A stretch of 64,000 nt of DNA from Alicycliphilus denitrificans K601 (GCF_000204645.1 NC_015422.1:3055001-3119000); one strand, 5' to 3'; positions 1 to 11,757 are shown, counted from the first letter of the stretch. The notes: generated from the letters alone by a model not told the origin. A program made the numbers and translations.

Positions 1-926
<926 letters not shown>

Positions 927-967
927 GAATCACTCCAGGAAAAGGGAGCCGGCATTATGAACAGAAA

Positions 968-1002
968 AGCCCCTGGCGCTTGTGTGCCAAGCGCCAGGGG
1001 CT
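968..1002 (-). terminator. Rho-independent terminator after purL
   Basis: A perfect 14-bp stem (AGCCCCTGGCGCTT and its complement) with a 7-base loop lies between purL and the DUF808 gene. On the reverse strand it is followed by TTTTCTGT. On the forward strand it is followed by ATCGTTTT. Confidence 0.8.
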
Positions 1003-1029
1003 ATCGTTTTGGTAGTGCCAAGGGGTGTG

Positions 1030-4000
1030 TCAGCCGACCCATTTACGCGCGTTGCGCCAGATGCGCATCCAGGGGCTCAGGGCCTCCGGGCCTCCGGTGG
1101 CGGCCAGGTCGGTCCAGCTCATCTGGATGTTGCGGAACGCCCGCTCGGGGTGCGGCATCATGGCCGTGAAGCGGCCGTCCCGGGTGGTCACGGCCGTCAG
1201 GCCCCCGGGCGAGCCATTGGGGTTGAACGGGTAGCGCTCGGTGGGCTGGCCGTGGTTGTCCACGAAGCGCATGGCCGCCACTGCCCGACCGGCGTTGCCG
1301 CGGCGCTCGAAGTTGGCATAGCCCTCGCCGTGCGAGACCACGATGGGCAGGCGGCTGCCGGCCATGCCCTGCAGGAACAGGCTGGGCGAGTCGAGCACCT
1401 CGACCATGGACAGGCGCGCCTCGAAGCGGTGGCTCTGGTTGGTGGTGAAGCGCGGCCAGTCCTCGGCACCGGGGATGATGTCGGCCAGCTCAGCGAACAT
1501 CTGGCAGCCGTTGCACACGCCCAGGGCGAAGGTGTCGCCGCGGCCGAAGAAGCGCTGGAACTGCTCGGACAGGCGCTCGTTGAAGGTGATGGAGCGCGCC
1601 CAGCCTATGCCCGCGCCCAGCGTGTCGCCGTAGCTGAAGCCCCCGCAGGCGACCACGCCGGCGAAGTCCTCCAGGCGGGCGCGGCCGGCCTGCAGGTCGG
1701 TCATGTGCACGTCGAAAGCCTCGAAGCCGGCCTCGGTGAAGGCGTAGGCCATCTCCACGTGCGAGTTCACGCCCTGCTCGCGCAGCACGGCCACCCTGGG
1801 CCGGGCAAGCTGAAGATAGGGCGCGGCCACGTCATCCAGCGGGTCGAACGTGAGGCGCACGTACAGGCCAGGGTCGGCCGGATCGCCGGCGGCGGCATGC
1901 TCGCTGTCGGCGCATGCGGGGTTGTCGCGCTGCTGGCAGATCTTCCAGCTCACGGCGTCCCAGACCTGGTGCAGGTCGGACAGGCTGGCGCCGAACACCT
2001 TCTTCGCGTCGCGCCAGACCTGCAGCTCGCCCTTGCCGGCGTCCACCGGCGACGCCATGGGGCGCGTCTTGCCGATGGCGTGGCTGCACTGGATCAGGCC
2101 GTGTTCGCGCAGGGTCTGCATGACGGCGGCGCGGTCGGCCGTGCGGATCTGCAGCACCACGCCGGGCTCTTCGTTGAACAGCGCGGCCAGGGTCTGGGCC
2201 TCGCGCCGGCCGCTGACCTGCGCGCCCCAGTTCTTGCCCTCGCCGCTGTCCATGCGGCTGTCGCTGATGCCGTCGCCCTCGGTGATCAGCATGTCCACGT
2301 TCAGCGCCACGCCCACCTGGCCCGCGAAGGCCATCTCGGCCACGGTGGCCAGCAGGCCGCCGTCGCTCCTGTCGTGGTAGGCCAGGATCTGCCCCTTGGC
2401 ACGCAGCGCGTTCACGGCATCGACGAGCGCGACGAGGTCCTTGGGATCGTCCAGGTCGGGCGTCTCGTGGCCGCTCTGGCCCAGCACTTGGCCCAGGATG
2501 GAGCCGCCCATGCGATTCCTGCCGCGGCCCAGGTCGATGAGCACCAAGGTGCTGTCTTCCTCCCTGGCATCGAGTTGCGGCGTGAGCGTGCCGCGCACGT
2601 CGGCCAGCGTGGCGAAGGCGGTGACGATCAGGCTCACGGGCGAGGTGACCTTCTTCACCTCGCCGCCCTCGGTCCACTGCGTGCGCATGGACAGGCTGTC
2701 CTTGCCCACGGGGATGGAGATGCCCAGCCGCGGGCACAGCTCCATGCCCACGGCCTTCACGGTCTCGTACAGGGCGGCGTCCTCGCCGGGCTCGCCGCAG
2801 GCGGCCATCCAGTTGGCCGACAGCTTCACGCGCGGCAGCTCGATGGGCGCGGCCAGCAGGTTGGTGATGGCCTCGGCCACGGCCATGCGGCCGGATGCCG
2901 GCGCGTCGATGGCGGCCAGCGGCGTGCGCTCGCCCATGGCCATGGCCTCGCCGGCGAAGCCCCGGTAGTCGGCCAGGGTCACGGCCGCGTCGGCCACGGG
3001 CACCTGCCAGGGGCCGACCATCTGGTCGCGGTGCGTGAGGCCGCCCACGGCCCGGTCGCCGATGTTGATGAGGAAGCGCTTGGAGGCCACCGTGGGGTGG
3101 GCCAGCACCTCGATCACGGCCTTCTCCAGCGGCAGGCCGTCCACGTTCAGCGGGGCGAAGCTGCGCCGCACGCTCGCGACGTCGCGGTGCATGCGGGGGG
3201 GCTTGCCCAGCAGCACGTCCATGGGCATGTCCACGGGGTACTTCTGCGCGCCTTCGGCCACGGCCGTGTCCTCCAGCACCAGCCGGCGCTCCTCGGTCGC
3301 CACGCCGATCACGGCGAACGGGCAGCGCTCGCGCTCGCAGAAGGCCGTGAACCGGGCCAGCGACTCGGGCGCGATGGCGAGCACGTAGCGCTCCTGGCTC
3401 TCGTTGGACCAGATCTCCTTGGGCGCCAGGCCCGACTCCTCCAGCGGCACGGCGCGCAGGTCGAAGCGCGCGCCGCGGCCGGCGTCGTTCGTCAGCTCGG
3501 GGAAGGCGTTCGAGAGGCCGCCCGCGCCCACGTCGTGGATGGCGAGGATGGGGTTCTGCTCTCCTTGAGCCCAGCAGTGGTTGATGACCTCCTGCGCGCG
3601 GCGCTCGATCTCGGGGTTGCCGCGCTGCACGGAATCGAAGTCCAGCTCGGCCGCGTTCGTGCCCGTGGCCATGGAGCTGGCGGCGCCGCCGCCCATGCCG
3701 ATGCGCATGCCGGGCCCGCCCAGCTGGATCAGCAGCGTGCCGGCGGGGAATTCGATCTTCTTGGTATGCCGCGCGTCGATGGTGCCCAGGCCGCCCGCGA
3801 TCATGATGGGCTTGTGGTAGCCGCGCGTGACGTCTCCCACCTGCTGCTCGTACTCGCGGAAGTAGCCGCACAGGTTGGGACGGCCGAATTCGTTGTTGAA
3901 GGCCGCGCCGCCCAGCGGGCCCTCGGTCATGATCTGCAGCGGGCTGGCGATGTGCCCGGGCCGGCCCACCTCGCTGCCCCACAGTTTGGAGACGGTGAAG

Positions 4001-5049
4001 CCTGTCAGGCCGGCCTTGGGCTCGGAGCCGCGGCCCGTGGCGCCCTCGTCGCGGATCTCGCCGCCCGCGCCGGTCGCGGCGCCGGGGAAGGGCGAGATGG
4101 CCGTGGGGTGGTTGTGCGTTTCCACCTTCATCAGCACGTGGTGCGTTCCGCTTCTCTTTTGATAGCTAGGAGCGCTTACCCTATCTGCGCCGGAGTCGAA
4201 TCTGGCAAAGAATTGCTCGATCTCGCTGCCCTCCATGATGGAGGCGTTGTCGGCATAGGCCACGATGGTGTGCCGGGGCGAGACGGCCTCGGTGTTGCGG
4301 ATCATGCCGAACAGGCTCTTGTCCTGCGCCACGCCGTCGATGGTGAACTGGGCGTTGAAGATCTTGTGGCGGCAATGCTCGCTGTTGGCCTGGGCGAACA
4401 TCATCAGCTCCACGTCCGTGGGGTTGCGCGCCAGGCCCGTGAAGGCGTTCACGAGGTAGTCGATCTCGTCGTCGGCCAGCGCCAGGCCCCAGGCCTTGTT
4501 GGCGGCCTCCAGGGCGACGCGGCCTCCCTGCAGCACGTCGACGAAGGCCATGGGCTCGGCCTGCAGCTCGGTGAACAGGCGCCCGGCCTCGGCGCGGCTG
4601 GCCACCACCGATTCAGTCATGCGGTCGTGCAGCAGCGCGGCGACCTGCTGCAGCTGTCCGTCGCTCAGCTCGGGCCTGCCGCCGAGCAGCCCGCCCTTGA
4701 GGCTGATGCGGTATTCGGTGATGCGCTCGACGCGGCGCACGGCCAGGCCGCAGTTGCGGGCGATGTCGGTGGCCTTGGACGCCCAGGGCGAGACCGTGCC
4801 CAGGCGCGGCGTGACGAGAAGCGCCACGCCGTCGGCCGGGCCGCCGTAGGGATCGCCATAGCACAGCAGCGCTGCCAGGCGCTCCTGCCCGGCCGGCGTG
4901 GGGGCGGCGTCCTGCGCGACCAGGTGCACGTGGCGCGCGGCAATGCCTTCGATCTTGGGATGGATGGCCTGCAGCTGGGGCAGCAGTTGCTGGGCGCGGA
5001 AGGTACTGAGGGCATTGCCGCCCTCCAGCGTGGTGATGTGCAAGGTCAC
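1030..5049 (-). CDS. purL: Phosphoribosylformylglycinamidine synthase (large, single-chain)
   Basis: It makes FGAM from FGAR, glutamine and ATP, the fourth step of purine synthesis, in the cytosol. The 1339-residue chain has the proteobacterial layout: N-terminal PurS-like domain, linker, two AIRS-like synthase halves ([26 protein letters not shown], then VGKDSLSM) and a C-terminal glutaminase domain with [10 protein letters not shown] holding the catalytic Cys and PHPERAF near the end. I chose the GTG at 5049, which gives [14 protein letters not shown], the usual N-terminus. The open frame continues 34 codons upstream without family resemblance. Just before KVETHNHP there is an unusual segment ([18 protein letters not shown]) encoded by a Comamonadaceae-type interspersed repeat. 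It is divergent from map. Confidence 0.95.
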   Translation of the reverse strand: MTLHITTLEGGNALSTFRAQQLLPQLQAIHPKIEGIAARHVHLVAQDAAPTPAGQERLAALLCYGDPYGGPADGVALLVTPRLGTVSPWASKATDIARNCGLAVRRVERITEYRISLKGGLLGGRPELSDGQLQQVAALLHDRMTESVVASRAEAGRLFTELQAEPMAFVDVLQGGRVALEAANKAWGLALADDEIDYLVNAFTGLARNPTDVELMMFAQANSEHCRHKIFNAQFTIDGVAQDKSLFGMIRNTEAVSPRHTIVAYADNASIMEGSEIEQFFARFDSGADRVSAPSYQKRSGTHHVLMKVETHNHPTAISPFPGAATGAGGEIRDEGATGRGSEPKAGLTGFTVSKLWGSEVGRPGHIASPLQIMTEGPLGGAAFNNEFGRPNLCGYFREYEQQVGDVTRGYHKPIMIAGGLGTIDARHTKKIEFPAGTLLIQLGGPGMRIGMGGGAASSMATGTNAAELDFDSVQRGNPEIERRAQEVINHCWAQGEQNPILAIHDVGAGGLSNAFPELTNDAGRGARFDLRAVPLEESGLAPKEIWSNESQERYVLAIAPESLARFTAFCERERCPFAVIGVATEERRLVLEDTAVAEGAQKYPVDMPMDVLLGKPPRMHRDVASVRRSFAPLNVDGLPLEKAVIEVLAHPTVASKRFLINIGDRAVGGLTHRDQMVGPWQVPVADAAVTLADYRGFAGEAMAMGERTPLAAIDAPASGRMAVAEAITNLLAAPIELPRVKLSANWMAACGEPGEDAALYETVKAVGMELCPRLGISIPVGKDSLSMRTQWTEGGEVKKVTSPVSLIVTAFATLADVRGTLTPQLDAREEDSTLVLIDLGRGRNRMGGSILGQVLGQSGHETPDLDDPKDLVALVDAVNALRAKGQILAYHDRSDGGLLATVAEMAFAGQVGVALNVDMLITEGDGISDSRMDSGEGKNWGAQVSGRREAQTLAALFNEEPGVVLQIRTADRAAVMQTLREHGLIQCSHAIGKTRPMASPVDAGKGELQVWRDAKKVFGASLSDLHQVWDAVSWKICQQRDNPACADSEHAAAGDPADPGLYVRLTFDPLDDVAAPYLQLARPRVAVLREQGVNSHVEMAYAFTEAGFEAFDVHMTDLQAGRARLEDFAGVVACGGFSYGDTLGAGIGWARSITFNERLSEQFQRFFGRGDTFALGVCNGCQMFAELADIIPGAEDWPRFTTNQSHRFEARLSMVEVLDSPSLFLQGMAGSRLPIVVSHGEGYANFERRGNAGRAVAAMRFVDNHGQPTERYPFNPNGSPGGLTAVTTRDGRFTAMMPHPERAFRNIQMSWTDLAATGGPEALSPWMRIWRNARKWVG
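4152..4190. repeat. Interspersed repeat fragment inserted in frame in purL
   Basis: The stretch around TTTTGATAGCTAGGAGCGCT differs from the surrounding GC-rich codons and encodes [11 protein letters not shown] at a place where PurL proteins normally have a short loop before the conserved METHNHP-type motif. It shares the TAGCT...AGCGC layout with other copies in this window (lpxK, hrpA and the intergenic copy near 13.3 kb). Identification as a repeat family rests on these shared short blocks and on general familiarity with such elements in this family. Confidence 0.5.
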
Positions 5050-5216
5050 GGTGTAGCGGCCTGGAGTGATGGGAGGAAAAGGCTTGCCGCCGCCGGGCGC
5101 CGGCGGCCGCTGAATGGGGCCGCCGCGCCCCGTGGCGCGTATTCGTGGCAACCCGGCATTTTAACGGCGGCCACCTGCGCCCCGGCCGGGCGCCTGCAGG
5201 GGATGAATGCGAATGG

Positions 5217-5229
5217 GATAATTTCCGCC
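5217..5229 (+). promoter_or_regulatory. Possible promoter -10 of map, giving a nearly leaderless mRNA
   Basis: GATAAT at 5217-5222 matches a sigma-70 -10 element and lies only 7 bases before the ATG of map. No Shine-Dalgarno sequence is visible in between. A start of transcription at or next to the ATG would give a leaderless message. The -35 region is weak. Confidence 0.35.
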
Positions 5230-6048
5230 ATGAGCAGCATCACCATCAAAGACGCCCAAGGCATTGCCGGCATGCGCGAGGCCTGCCGCCTGGCCTCCGA
5301 AGTGCTGGACTACATCACCCCCCACATCAAGCCCGGCATCACCACCGCCGAAATCGACCGCCTGGGCGCCGAGTGCATGGTCAGCCAGGGAACGGTGTCC
5401 GCCACCATCGGCTACCAGCCGCCGGGCTATCCGCCCTACCCGGGCCACCTGTGCACCTCGGTCAACCACGTGGTGTGCCACGGCATACCGAACGACAAGC
5501 CGCTCAAGAAGGGCGACATCGTCAACGTGGACGTCACCGTGATCACCAAGGACGGCTGGTACGGCGACAACAGCCGTATGTACATGATCGGCGAATGCTC
5601 GATCGCCGCCAAGCGCCTCTCGGCCCTGACCTACGAGGCCATGTGGCTGGGCATACAGCAGGTCAGGCCCGGCGCGCGCCTGGGCGACATCGGCCACGCC
5701 ATCCAGAAGTTCGCCGAGGGCCACGGCCTGTCGGTGGTGCGCGAGTTCTGCGGCCACGGCATAGGCCAGAAATTCCACGAAGACCCCCAGGTGCTGCACT
5801 ACGGCCGCCCCGGCACCGGCCAGGAACTGGTGCCCGGCATGACTTTCACCATCGAGCCCATGCTCAACCAGGGCAAGCGCGACATCAAGGAACTGGGCCA
5901 GGACGGCTGGACCATCATCACCAAGGACCGCAGCCTGTCGGCCCAGTGGGAGCACACGGTGCTGGTCACGCCCACGGGCTACGACGTGCTCACGCTGTCG
6001 GCGGGCTCGCCCCCTCTGCCCCCGTTCGTGAAGGCCACCACCACCTGA
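5230..6048 (+). CDS. map: Type I methionine aminopeptidase
   Basis: It removes the initiator methionine from nascent proteins, acting after peptide deformylase (def lies at 10.4 kb). The 272-residue protein shows the pita-bread fold metal ligands in the usual order: His in TSVNHVVCHG, Asp in VNVDVTV, Asp in GDNSRMY, His in CGHGIGQKFHE, Glu in TIEPML and Glu near the end in WEHTVLV. The length is normal for the short bacterial type I enzyme, with a slightly extended C-terminus. The ATG at 5230 gives MSSITIKDAQGI, a normal start. It is divergent from purL and runs codirectionally into glnD with a 47-base gap, so the two may be cotranscribed. Confidence 0.95.
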   Translation: MSSITIKDAQGIAGMREACRLASEVLDYITPHIKPGITTAEIDRLGAECMVSQGTVSATIGYQPPGYPPYPGHLCTSVNHVVCHGIPNDKPLKKGDIVNVDVTVITKDGWYGDNSRMYMIGECSIAAKRLSALTYEAMWLGIQQVRPGARLGDIGHAIQKFAEGHGLSVVREFCGHGIGQKFHEDPQVLHYGRPGTGQELVPGMTFTIEPMLNQGKRDIKELGQDGWTIITKDRSLSAQWEHTVLVTPTGYDVLTLSAGSPPLPPFVKATTT

Positions 6049-6095
6049 GGGCCTGGCACGGAGCCGGCGCGCACGGTTCTTGCTAAGTCCATCTC

Positions 6096-8720
6096 ATGTC
6101 ATCACGCCATCCTCTGCCCCCTTCCGACTCCGCCTCTCTGCACGCGCTGCGCGACGGCTACCGCCAGGACAAGGCCGCCCTGCTGGCCAGGCTGCACGTG
6201 CCCGACGCCTCCACGCGCGGCATCCGCAGCCTGCTGCGCAGGCTTTCCGCGCTGGCCGACACGGTGCTGTGCCGGCTGTGGACGCACGCGCAGCTGCCGC
6301 AGAGCTGGGCCCTGGTGGCAGTGGGCGGCTACGGGCGTGCCCAGCTGTTCCCGCATTCCGACGTGGACGTGCTGCTGCTGCTGCCCGACGGCACGCAGGC
6401 GTGCGCCGACGAGGCGCGCAAGCCCATCGAGGCCTTCATCGGCAGCTGCTGGGACGCGGGCCTGGAGATCGGCTCCAGCGTGCGCACCACGGCCGAGTGC
6501 CTGGCGGAGTCCGCCGCCGACGTGACGGTGCAGACCGCGCTGCTGGAATCGCGCCTGGTGTGCGGCAGCGCGGCGCTGTTCGAGGACTTCCGCCGGCGCT
6601 ACGACGCGCAGATGGACCCGCGCGCCTTCCTGGTCGCCAAGACGCTGGAGATGCGCCAGCGCCACACCAAGTACGAGGACACGCCCTACGCGCTGGAGCC
6701 CAACTGCAAGGAATCGCCCGGCGGCCTGCGCGACCTGCAGATCATCCTGTGGGCGGCCCGCGCGGCGGGGCTGGGCCGCACCTGGCGCGAGCTGGAGGCC
6801 AGCGGCCTGGCCACGCCCTTCGAGGTGCGCCAGATCGAGCGCAACGAGGCGCTGCTGTTCCTCATCCGCGCGCGCCTGCACGTGCTCGCGGAGCGGCGCG
6901 AGGACCGCCTGGTGTTCGACCTGCAGACCGCCGTGGCCGAGGCCTTCGGCTACCGCTCCACCGCGCCGGACGGCCGGGGGCTGGCCATGCGCGCCAGCGA
7001 AACGCTGATGCGCCGCTACTACTGGGCCGCCAAGGCCGTGTCGCAGCTCAGCCAGATCCTGCTGCTGGGCATAGAAGAGCGGCTCAACCCCTCCACGCAC
7101 GAGCTGCGCCCCATCAACCCGCGCTTCTTCGAGAAGGCCGGGCTCATCGAGGTGGCCAGCGACGACCTGTACGAGAAGCACCCGCACGCCATCCTGGAGA
7201 CCTTCCTGCTCTATGAGAGCACGCTGGGCCTGAAGGACCTGTCTGCGCGCACGCTGCGCGCGCTCTACAACGCGCGCGCCGTGATGGACAGGCGCTTTCG
7301 CCACGACCCGGCCAACCGCGCGCTGTTCATGCAGATACTGCGCCAGCCGCGCGGCATCACGCACGCCATGCGGCTCATGAACCAGACCTCGGTGCTGGGG
7401 CGCTACCTGTGGCCGTTCCGCCGCATCGTGGGCCAGATGCAGCACGACCTGTTCCACGTCTACACGGTGGACCAGCACATCCTCATGGTGCTGCGCAACA
7501 TGCGGCGCTTCTTCATGGCCGAACATGCGCACGAGTACCCGTTCTGCTCGCAGCTGGCTGCGGGCTGGGACAAGCCCTGGATCCTGTACGTCGCGGCGCT
7601 GTTCCACGACATCGGCAAGGGCCGCGGCGGCGACCATTCGCAGATCGGCGCGCAGGAGGCTCGGCACTTTTGCCGCCAGCACGGCGTGGAGCGCGAGGAC
7701 GCGCGGCTCATCGAATTCCTCGTGGCCGAGCACCTCACCATGAGCCAGGTGGCGCAGAAGCAGGACCTGTCCGACCCCGGCGTGATCGCGGCGTTCGCGC
7801 GGCGCGTGGGCAACGAGCGCTACCTCACCGCCCTGTACCTGCTCACCGTGGCCGACATCCGCGGCACGTCCCCGAAGGTCTGGAACGCCTGGAAGGGCAA
7901 GCTGCTCGAAGACCTGTACCGCGCCACGCTGCGCATGCTGGGCGGGCGCGCGCCCGACGCCGCCGCCGAGATCGAGGCGCGCAAACGCGAGGCGCTGATC
8001 CTGCTGGCCCTGAGCGCCCTGCCCCACGAGGCGCACAAGCGCCTGTGGGGGACGCTGGACGTGAGCTACTTCATGCGCCACGAGGCGCCCGACATCGCCT
8101 GGCACACGCGCCACCTCTCGCGCCACGTGGGCAGCACGCGGGCCATCGTGCGCGCCCGCCTGTCCCTGGCCGGCGAGGGGCTGGAGGTGCTGGTCTACGC
8201 GCCCGACCGGGCCGACCTGTTCGCCCGCATCTGCGGCTACTTCGACCGGGCGGGCTTCTCCATCCTGGACGCGCGCGTGCACACGGCGCGCAACGGCCAC
8301 GCGCTGGACACGTTCCAGGTCGTGGCCTCCAGCCAGCCCGGCGCCTACCGCGAGCTCATCCACATGGTCGAGAGCGACCTGCAGCGCGCCATCGAGGACC
8401 AGGGCGCGCTGCCCGAGCCCGCGCGCAGGCGCGTGTCGCGCCGCGTCAAGAGCTTCCCCATCGCGCCGCGCGTGACGCTGCGCCCCGACGAGCAGGCCCA
8501 GCGCTGGCTCATCAGCATCTCCGCCAGCGACCGCGCCGGCCTGCTGTACATGGTGGCGCGCGTACTCTCGCGCCATGGCCTGAACGTGCAGCTGGCCAAG
8601 GTCAGCACTCTGGGCGAGCGCGTAGAGGACACCTTCCTGGTGCAGGGCCCGGAGCTGCAGAGCAACGCACAGCAGATCCGCATCGAGACCGAACTGCTGC
8701 AGGCGCTGGCGGATCAGTAG
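6096..8720 (+). CDS. glnD: [Protein-PII] uridylyltransferase / uridylyl-removing enzyme
   Basis: It senses glutamine and adds or removes UMP on PII proteins (GlnB/GlnK), controlling nitrogen assimilation. The 874-residue chain has all family domains in order. The nucleotidyltransferase motif [20 protein letters not shown] lies near residue 75. An HD domain with [13 protein letters not shown] lies near residue 510. Two C-terminal ACT domains follow, one near residue 700 and one near residue 795 ([17 protein letters not shown]). Length is typical. It follows map by 47 bases. Its stop is 9 bases from the stop of the convergent permease gene, leaving no room for a separate terminator. Confidence 0.95.
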   Translation: MSSRHPLPPSDSASLHALRDGYRQDKAALLARLHVPDASTRGIRSLLRRLSALADTVLCRLWTHAQLPQSWALVAVGGYGRAQLFPHSDVDVLLLLPDGTQACADEARKPIEAFIGSCWDAGLEIGSSVRTTAECLAESAADVTVQTALLESRLVCGSAALFEDFRRRYDAQMDPRAFLVAKTLEMRQRHTKYEDTPYALEPNCKESPGGLRDLQIILWAARAAGLGRTWRELEASGLATPFEVRQIERNEALLFLIRARLHVLAERREDRLVFDLQTAVAEAFGYRSTAPDGRGLAMRASETLMRRYYWAAKAVSQLSQILLLGIEERLNPSTHELRPINPRFFEKAGLIEVASDDLYEKHPHAILETFLLYESTLGLKDLSARTLRALYNARAVMDRRFRHDPANRALFMQILRQPRGITHAMRLMNQTSVLGRYLWPFRRIVGQMQHDLFHVYTVDQHILMVLRNMRRFFMAEHAHEYPFCSQLAAGWDKPWILYVAALFHDIGKGRGGDHSQIGAQEARHFCRQHGVEREDARLIEFLVAEHLTMSQVAQKQDLSDPGVIAAFARRVGNERYLTALYLLTVADIRGTSPKVWNAWKGKLLEDLYRATLRMLGGRAPDAAAEIEARKREALILLALSALPHEAHKRLWGTLDVSYFMRHEAPDIAWHTRHLSRHVGSTRAIVRARLSLAGEGLEVLVYAPDRADLFARICGYFDRAGFSILDARVHTARNGHALDTFQVVASSQPGAYRELIHMVESDLQRAIEDQGALPEPARRRVSRRVKSFPIAPRVTLRPDEQAQRWLISISASDRAGLLYMVARVLSRHGLNVQLAKVSTLGERVEDTFLVQGPELQSNAQQIRIETELLQALADQ

Positions 8721-8729
8721 ATCGGCGCG

Positions 8730-10208
8730 TCAGTGCGCGTGCGCGCCCGCCACGGGCACCAGCCTGCCGTTCTTGTCGTAGAGCTTGCCGTCGACCACCA
8801 CGTCGCCGTCGTACAGGCTGGCCAGCACATGCGCGCTCAGCGTGCGGTCGGAGGCCGCGACGAACACCGACTGCTGGTCCGAGTTGCCCCGCTTGAAGTG
8901 GTTGAACAGCAGGTTGAGCACGATGGCGACCAGGGCCGTGGCGCTGATGCCGGAGTGGAAAATGGTCGCGAACCAGTCGGGGAACTGCGCGTAGAACTTG
9001 GGCGCGACGACGGGAATCAGGCCCGCGCCCACCGAGGTGGCGACCACGATCAGGTTCATGTTGTTCTGGTAGTCCACCTTGGACAGGGTGCGTATGCCGC
9101 TGGCCGCCACCGTGCCGAACAGCACCAGCCCGGCGCCGCCCAGCACCGACGGCGGCACGCAGGCCACCACGCGGCCCATGACGGGCAGCACGCCCAGCGC
9201 AATCAGGATCAGGCCGCTGTAGGCCACGACGAAGCGGCTCTTGACGCCCGTGACGGCCACCAGGCCCACATTCTGCGCAAAGGCACTTTGCGTGAACGAG
9301 CCGAACAGCGGCGCGACGATGCTCGACAGCATGTCGGCGCGCAGGCCGTCGCCCAGGCGGCGCGAATCGACGCGCGTGCCCACGATGTCGCCCACCGCCA
9401 GCACGTCGGCGGAAGTCTCGACCAGGATGACCAGGATGACGATGAACATCGACAGGATGGCCGCGGCGTTGAACACCGGCCAGCCGAAGTGCAGCGGCGC
9501 GGGAATGGCGAACCACGCGCCCTGCGCCACCTGCGAGAAATCCGCCTTACCCAGCAGGGCCGCCACCAGCGTGCCGATGACAATGGACAGCAGGATCGAC
9601 AGGCGCGAAATCGCGGCATTGCCCAGCTTGGAGAGCACCAGCACGGTCACCAGCGCAATGCCCGCCAGCGCGATGTTGCCCATGCTGCCGTAGTCGGCCG
9701 CGCGGGCGTTGCCCCCCATGGCCCAGTGCGCCGCCACGGGGATCAGCGACAGGCCGATCACCGTGATGACGCAGCCATTGACCAGCGGCGGGAAAAAGCG
9801 CGTGACCTTGGAGAACACCGGAGCGATCAGCAGGCCCAGAACGGCCGAAGCCATCACCGCACCCAGGATGCCCTGCATGCCGCCGCCGGTCTGCAGGATG
9901 CTGACCATGGTGGCCACGCCGGCGAACGACACGCCCTGCACCAGCGGCAGACGGCTGCCGAAGAACGGGATGCCCAGGGTCTGCAGCAGCGTGGCCACGC
10001 CGCCCATGAACAGGCAGGCGGTGATGAGCAGGCCGGTGTCAGAGGCCGGCATGCCGGCCGCCTCGGCCACGATCAGCGGCACGGCGACGATGCCGCCGTA
10101 CATGGTCAGCACATGCTGCAACCCATAGGCTAGGTTGGCACCCAGGCCCAGGTTTTCGTCCTCCGGCCGTGGGGTCGCATGGGCGGAGTTGAGGGAATGC
10201 GTGTTCAT
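8730..10208 (-). CDS. NCS2-family nucleobase permease (uracil/xanthine/urate type)
   Basis: A 492-residue inner-membrane proton symporter of the nucleobase-ascorbate transporter family with about 14 hydrophobic segments. The family signature appears as QNVGLVAVTGVKSR near residue 330, and the conserved TM8 acidic motif appears as ETSADVLAVGD. The signature is closer to purine (xanthine or urate) members than to UraA, but the substrate cannot be fixed from the sequence. The ATG at 10208 is preceded by GGAGACGACG, a good ribosome site. An upstream in-frame extension to 10328 lacks support. A short C-terminal tail ends in HAH. The inverted repeat at 10372-10388 upstream may bind a regulator. Confidence 0.88.
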   Translation of the reverse strand: MNTHSLNSAHATPRPEDENLGLGANLAYGLQHVLTMYGGIVAVPLIVAEAAGMPASDTGLLITACLFMGGVATLLQTLGIPFFGSRLPLVQGVSFAGVATMVSILQTGGGMQGILGAVMASAVLGLLIAPVFSKVTRFFPPLVNGCVITVIGLSLIPVAAHWAMGGNARAADYGSMGNIALAGIALVTVLVLSKLGNAAISRLSILLSIVIGTLVAALLGKADFSQVAQGAWFAIPAPLHFGWPVFNAAAILSMFIVILVILVETSADVLAVGDIVGTRVDSRRLGDGLRADMLSSIVAPLFGSFTQSAFAQNVGLVAVTGVKSRFVVAYSGLILIALGVLPVMGRVVACVPPSVLGGAGLVLFGTVAASGIRTLSKVDYQNNMNLIVVATSVGAGLIPVVAPKFYAQFPDWFATIFHSGISATALVAIVLNLLFNHFKRGNSDQQSVFVAASDRTLSAHVLASLYDGDVVVDGKLYDKNGRLVPVAGAHAH

Positions 10209-10371
10209 CGTCGTCTCCTGATGGGTCCTTGGAACAGGGCTCTTCGCGGCCTCTTGGTTCGCTGCGCCGTCCTCTTTTTTTGCGGGATACGCGTCGTTTT
10301 CGCCATCGCACCCAGCCTCTTCGACCACGGCATGCGTGGCACTTTACGAGCAGCTACGGGAAAAATTGCAT

Positions 10372-10388
10372 ACTGTTATGTATACAGT
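10372..10388. promoter_or_regulatory. Inverted repeat ACTGT-N7-ACAGT upstream of the permease
   Basis: ACTGTTATGTATACAGT lies about 165 bases upstream of the permease ATG, in the only AT-rich part of the gap between the permease and def. It includes TGTATACA, resembling operators of GntR/FCD-type repressors. The regulator is not in the window. The call is a guess from symmetry and position. Confidence 0.4.
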
Positions 10389-10439
10389 CTTTGACCCTTC
10401 TTCCCACCATTCGCGGCCCGCGAACGGGCCGCGGCCGCC

Positions 10440-10979
10440 TCACTCGTCCTCGACCGTGCCGATGTCCGGGAACAACACCTCGGTGAAGCCGAACTGGCTG
10501 AAGTCGCGCATACGCATGGGGTAGAGCTTGCCCCACAGGTGGTCGCATTCGTGCTGCACCACGCGCGCATGAAAGCCGCTGACCGTGCGGTCTATCGGCT
10601 CGCCGCGGACGTCGAAGCCGGTGTAGCGCACCGTCTGCCAACGCGGCACCATGCCGCGCATTCCGGGCACCGACAGACACCCCTCCCAATCGAGCGACTC
10701 CTCGTCGCCGATGGGCGTGACCACCGGATTGATCAGCACGGTACGCGGCACGACGGGCGCATCGGGGTAGCGCGGATTGGGCGCACCCGAGCCGAACACC
10801 ACCACCTGCAGGTCCACGCCGATCTGTGGCGCCGCCAGGCCGGCGCCGTTGGCGGCATGCATGGTGTCGAGCAGGTCGGCCAGCAGCCCATGCAGTTCAT
10901 CGGTGTCGAAGCGGGTGACGGGCCGGGCCACGCGCAGCAGGCGCGGGTCGCCCATCTTCAGAATGGTGCGCTGGGTCAT
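10440..10979 (-). CDS. def: Peptide deformylase
   Basis: It removes the formyl group from the N-terminal methionine of new proteins and needs Fe2+. The 179-residue protein has the three family motifs: [10 protein letters not shown] near residue 45, EGCLSVPGM near residue 100 with the metal-binding Cys, and QHECDHLWG near residue 140 with the HExxH-type site. The ATG at 10979 gives [15 protein letters not shown], a standard start. The length fits a class I/III bacterial enzyme. It is transcribed away from the DUF454 gene, and 93 bases separate the two starts. Confidence 0.94.
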   Translation of the reverse strand: MTQRTILKMGDPRLLRVARPVTRFDTDELHGLLADLLDTMHAANGAGLAAPQIGVDLQVVVFGSGAPNPRYPDAPVVPRTVLINPVVTPIGDEESLDWEGCLSVPGMRGMVPRWQTVRYTGFDVRGEPIDRTVSGFHARVVQHECDHLWGKLYPMRMRDFSQFGFTEVLFPDIGTVEDE

Positions 10980-11072
10980 CTGGGATGTATGCAAGCGGGG
11001 TAACGGCCAAAGGGCATGATGCTGCCCGGGCCATGGAGCATACCCCCGCGCAATGCCTGCACAATACAAGCC

Positions 11073-11492
11073 ATGCCGCAGCCCTCCGAGGAAGTGCCTC
11101 CCGTACCCGAGCAGGTGCCCCTGCCGGCAGTGGCGCGCTGGCTGCTGCTGCTGTTCGCCGGCCTGTGCCTGGCCCTGGGGGTGATCGGCGTCGTCGTGCC
11201 CGGCCTGCCCAGCACGGTGTTCATCCTCATGGCCGCCTGGGCCGCGGCCCGCAGCTCGCCGCGCCTGTACCGCTGGCTCTGGCACCACCCGCTCTTCGGC
11301 TCCATGCTGCGCAACTGGCACAACGGCGGGCGCGTGAGCCGCCATGCCAAGTGGAGCGCCACCTGCCTGATGGTGCTGTGCGCCCTCATCCTGCTCTGGA
11401 TCAACATTCCGCTCTGGGCCGCCACCAGCGGATGCGTGAGCATGGCCTGCGTGCTCACCTGGCTGTGGCTGCGCCCCGAGCCGCAGCGCTGA
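11073..11492 (+). CDS. DUF454 (YbaN-like) small inner-membrane protein
   Basis: A 139-residue protein with three or four hydrophobic segments and the DUF454 hallmark [15 protein letters not shown] followed by SSPRLYRWL. The function of the family is not known. The ATG at 11073 sits 7 bases after CACAAT, a possible -10, with no visible ribosome site, like map and gloA. It is followed after 61 bases by tRNA-Asn. Confidence 0.85.
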   Translation: MPQPSEEVPPVPEQVPLPAVARWLLLLFAGLCLALGVIGVVVPGLPSTVFILMAAWAAARSSPRLYRWLWHHPLFGSMLRNWHNGGRVSRHAKWSATCLMVLCALILLWINIPLWAATSGCVSMACVLTWLWLRPEPQR

Positions 11493-11536
11493 CCGGGGAC
11501 AGCCAGAATGTGTCCGGACCGGGCTGGTTTTGTGTA

Positions 11537-11542
11537 TATAAT
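11537..11542 (+). promoter_or_regulatory. -10 element of the tRNA-Asn genes
   Basis: TATAAT, 11 bases before the first tRNA-Asn. The -35 region (around TGTCCG) is weak. Confidence 0.55.
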
Positions 11543-11553
11543 TTAAGGCTTGT

Positions 11554-11629
11554 TCCCCGATAGCTCAGTCGGTAGAGCGACGGACTGTTAATCCGCAGGT
11601 CCCTGGTTCGAGCCCAGGTCGGGGAGCCA
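11554..11629 (+). tRNA. tRNA-Asn (GTT), copy 1
   Basis: A 76-base cloverleaf with a 7-bp acceptor stem (TCCCCGA / TCGGGGA), D arm TAGCTCAGTCGGTAGAGC, anticodon loop CTGTTAA with anticodon GTT, T arm CTGGTTCGAGCCCAG and encoded CCA end after the discriminator G. Confidence 0.97.
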
Positions 11630-11681
11630 ACATTTCAGGCCTTGCAATCGCACAAGGCCTTCCCATAACGATACCGATCAT

Positions 11682-11757
11682 TCCTCAATAGCTCAGTCGG
11701 TAGAGCGCCGGACTGTTAATCCGTAGGTCCCTGGTTCGAGCCCAGGTTGAGGAGCCA
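11682..11757 (+). tRNA. tRNA-Asn (GTT), copy 2
   Basis: The same body as copy 1, 52 bases downstream. The acceptor stem differs (TCCTCAA / TTGAGGA) with paired compensatory changes, so both copies should fold. Other differences are one base before the anticodon stem and one in it. The T arm is identical. The reverse-strand recombinase remnant reads directly into its 3' end, marking it as a probable integration site. Confidence 0.96.

Noticed and set aside
1832..3982. Long reverse open frame in a second frame within purL
   Set aside because: Arg/Gly/Ala-rich shadow translation. The real PurL frame has all motifs.
982..6048. A 1688-codon forward open frame covering purL antisense and continuing into map
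   Set aside because: It is the GC-driven antisense shadow of purL, in phase with map by chance. Only the map part has family motifs.
6102..8576. 824-codon reverse frame opposite glnD
   Set aside because: His/Gln/Ala-rich antisense of a high-GC gene with no family resemblance. GlnD is complete on the other strand.
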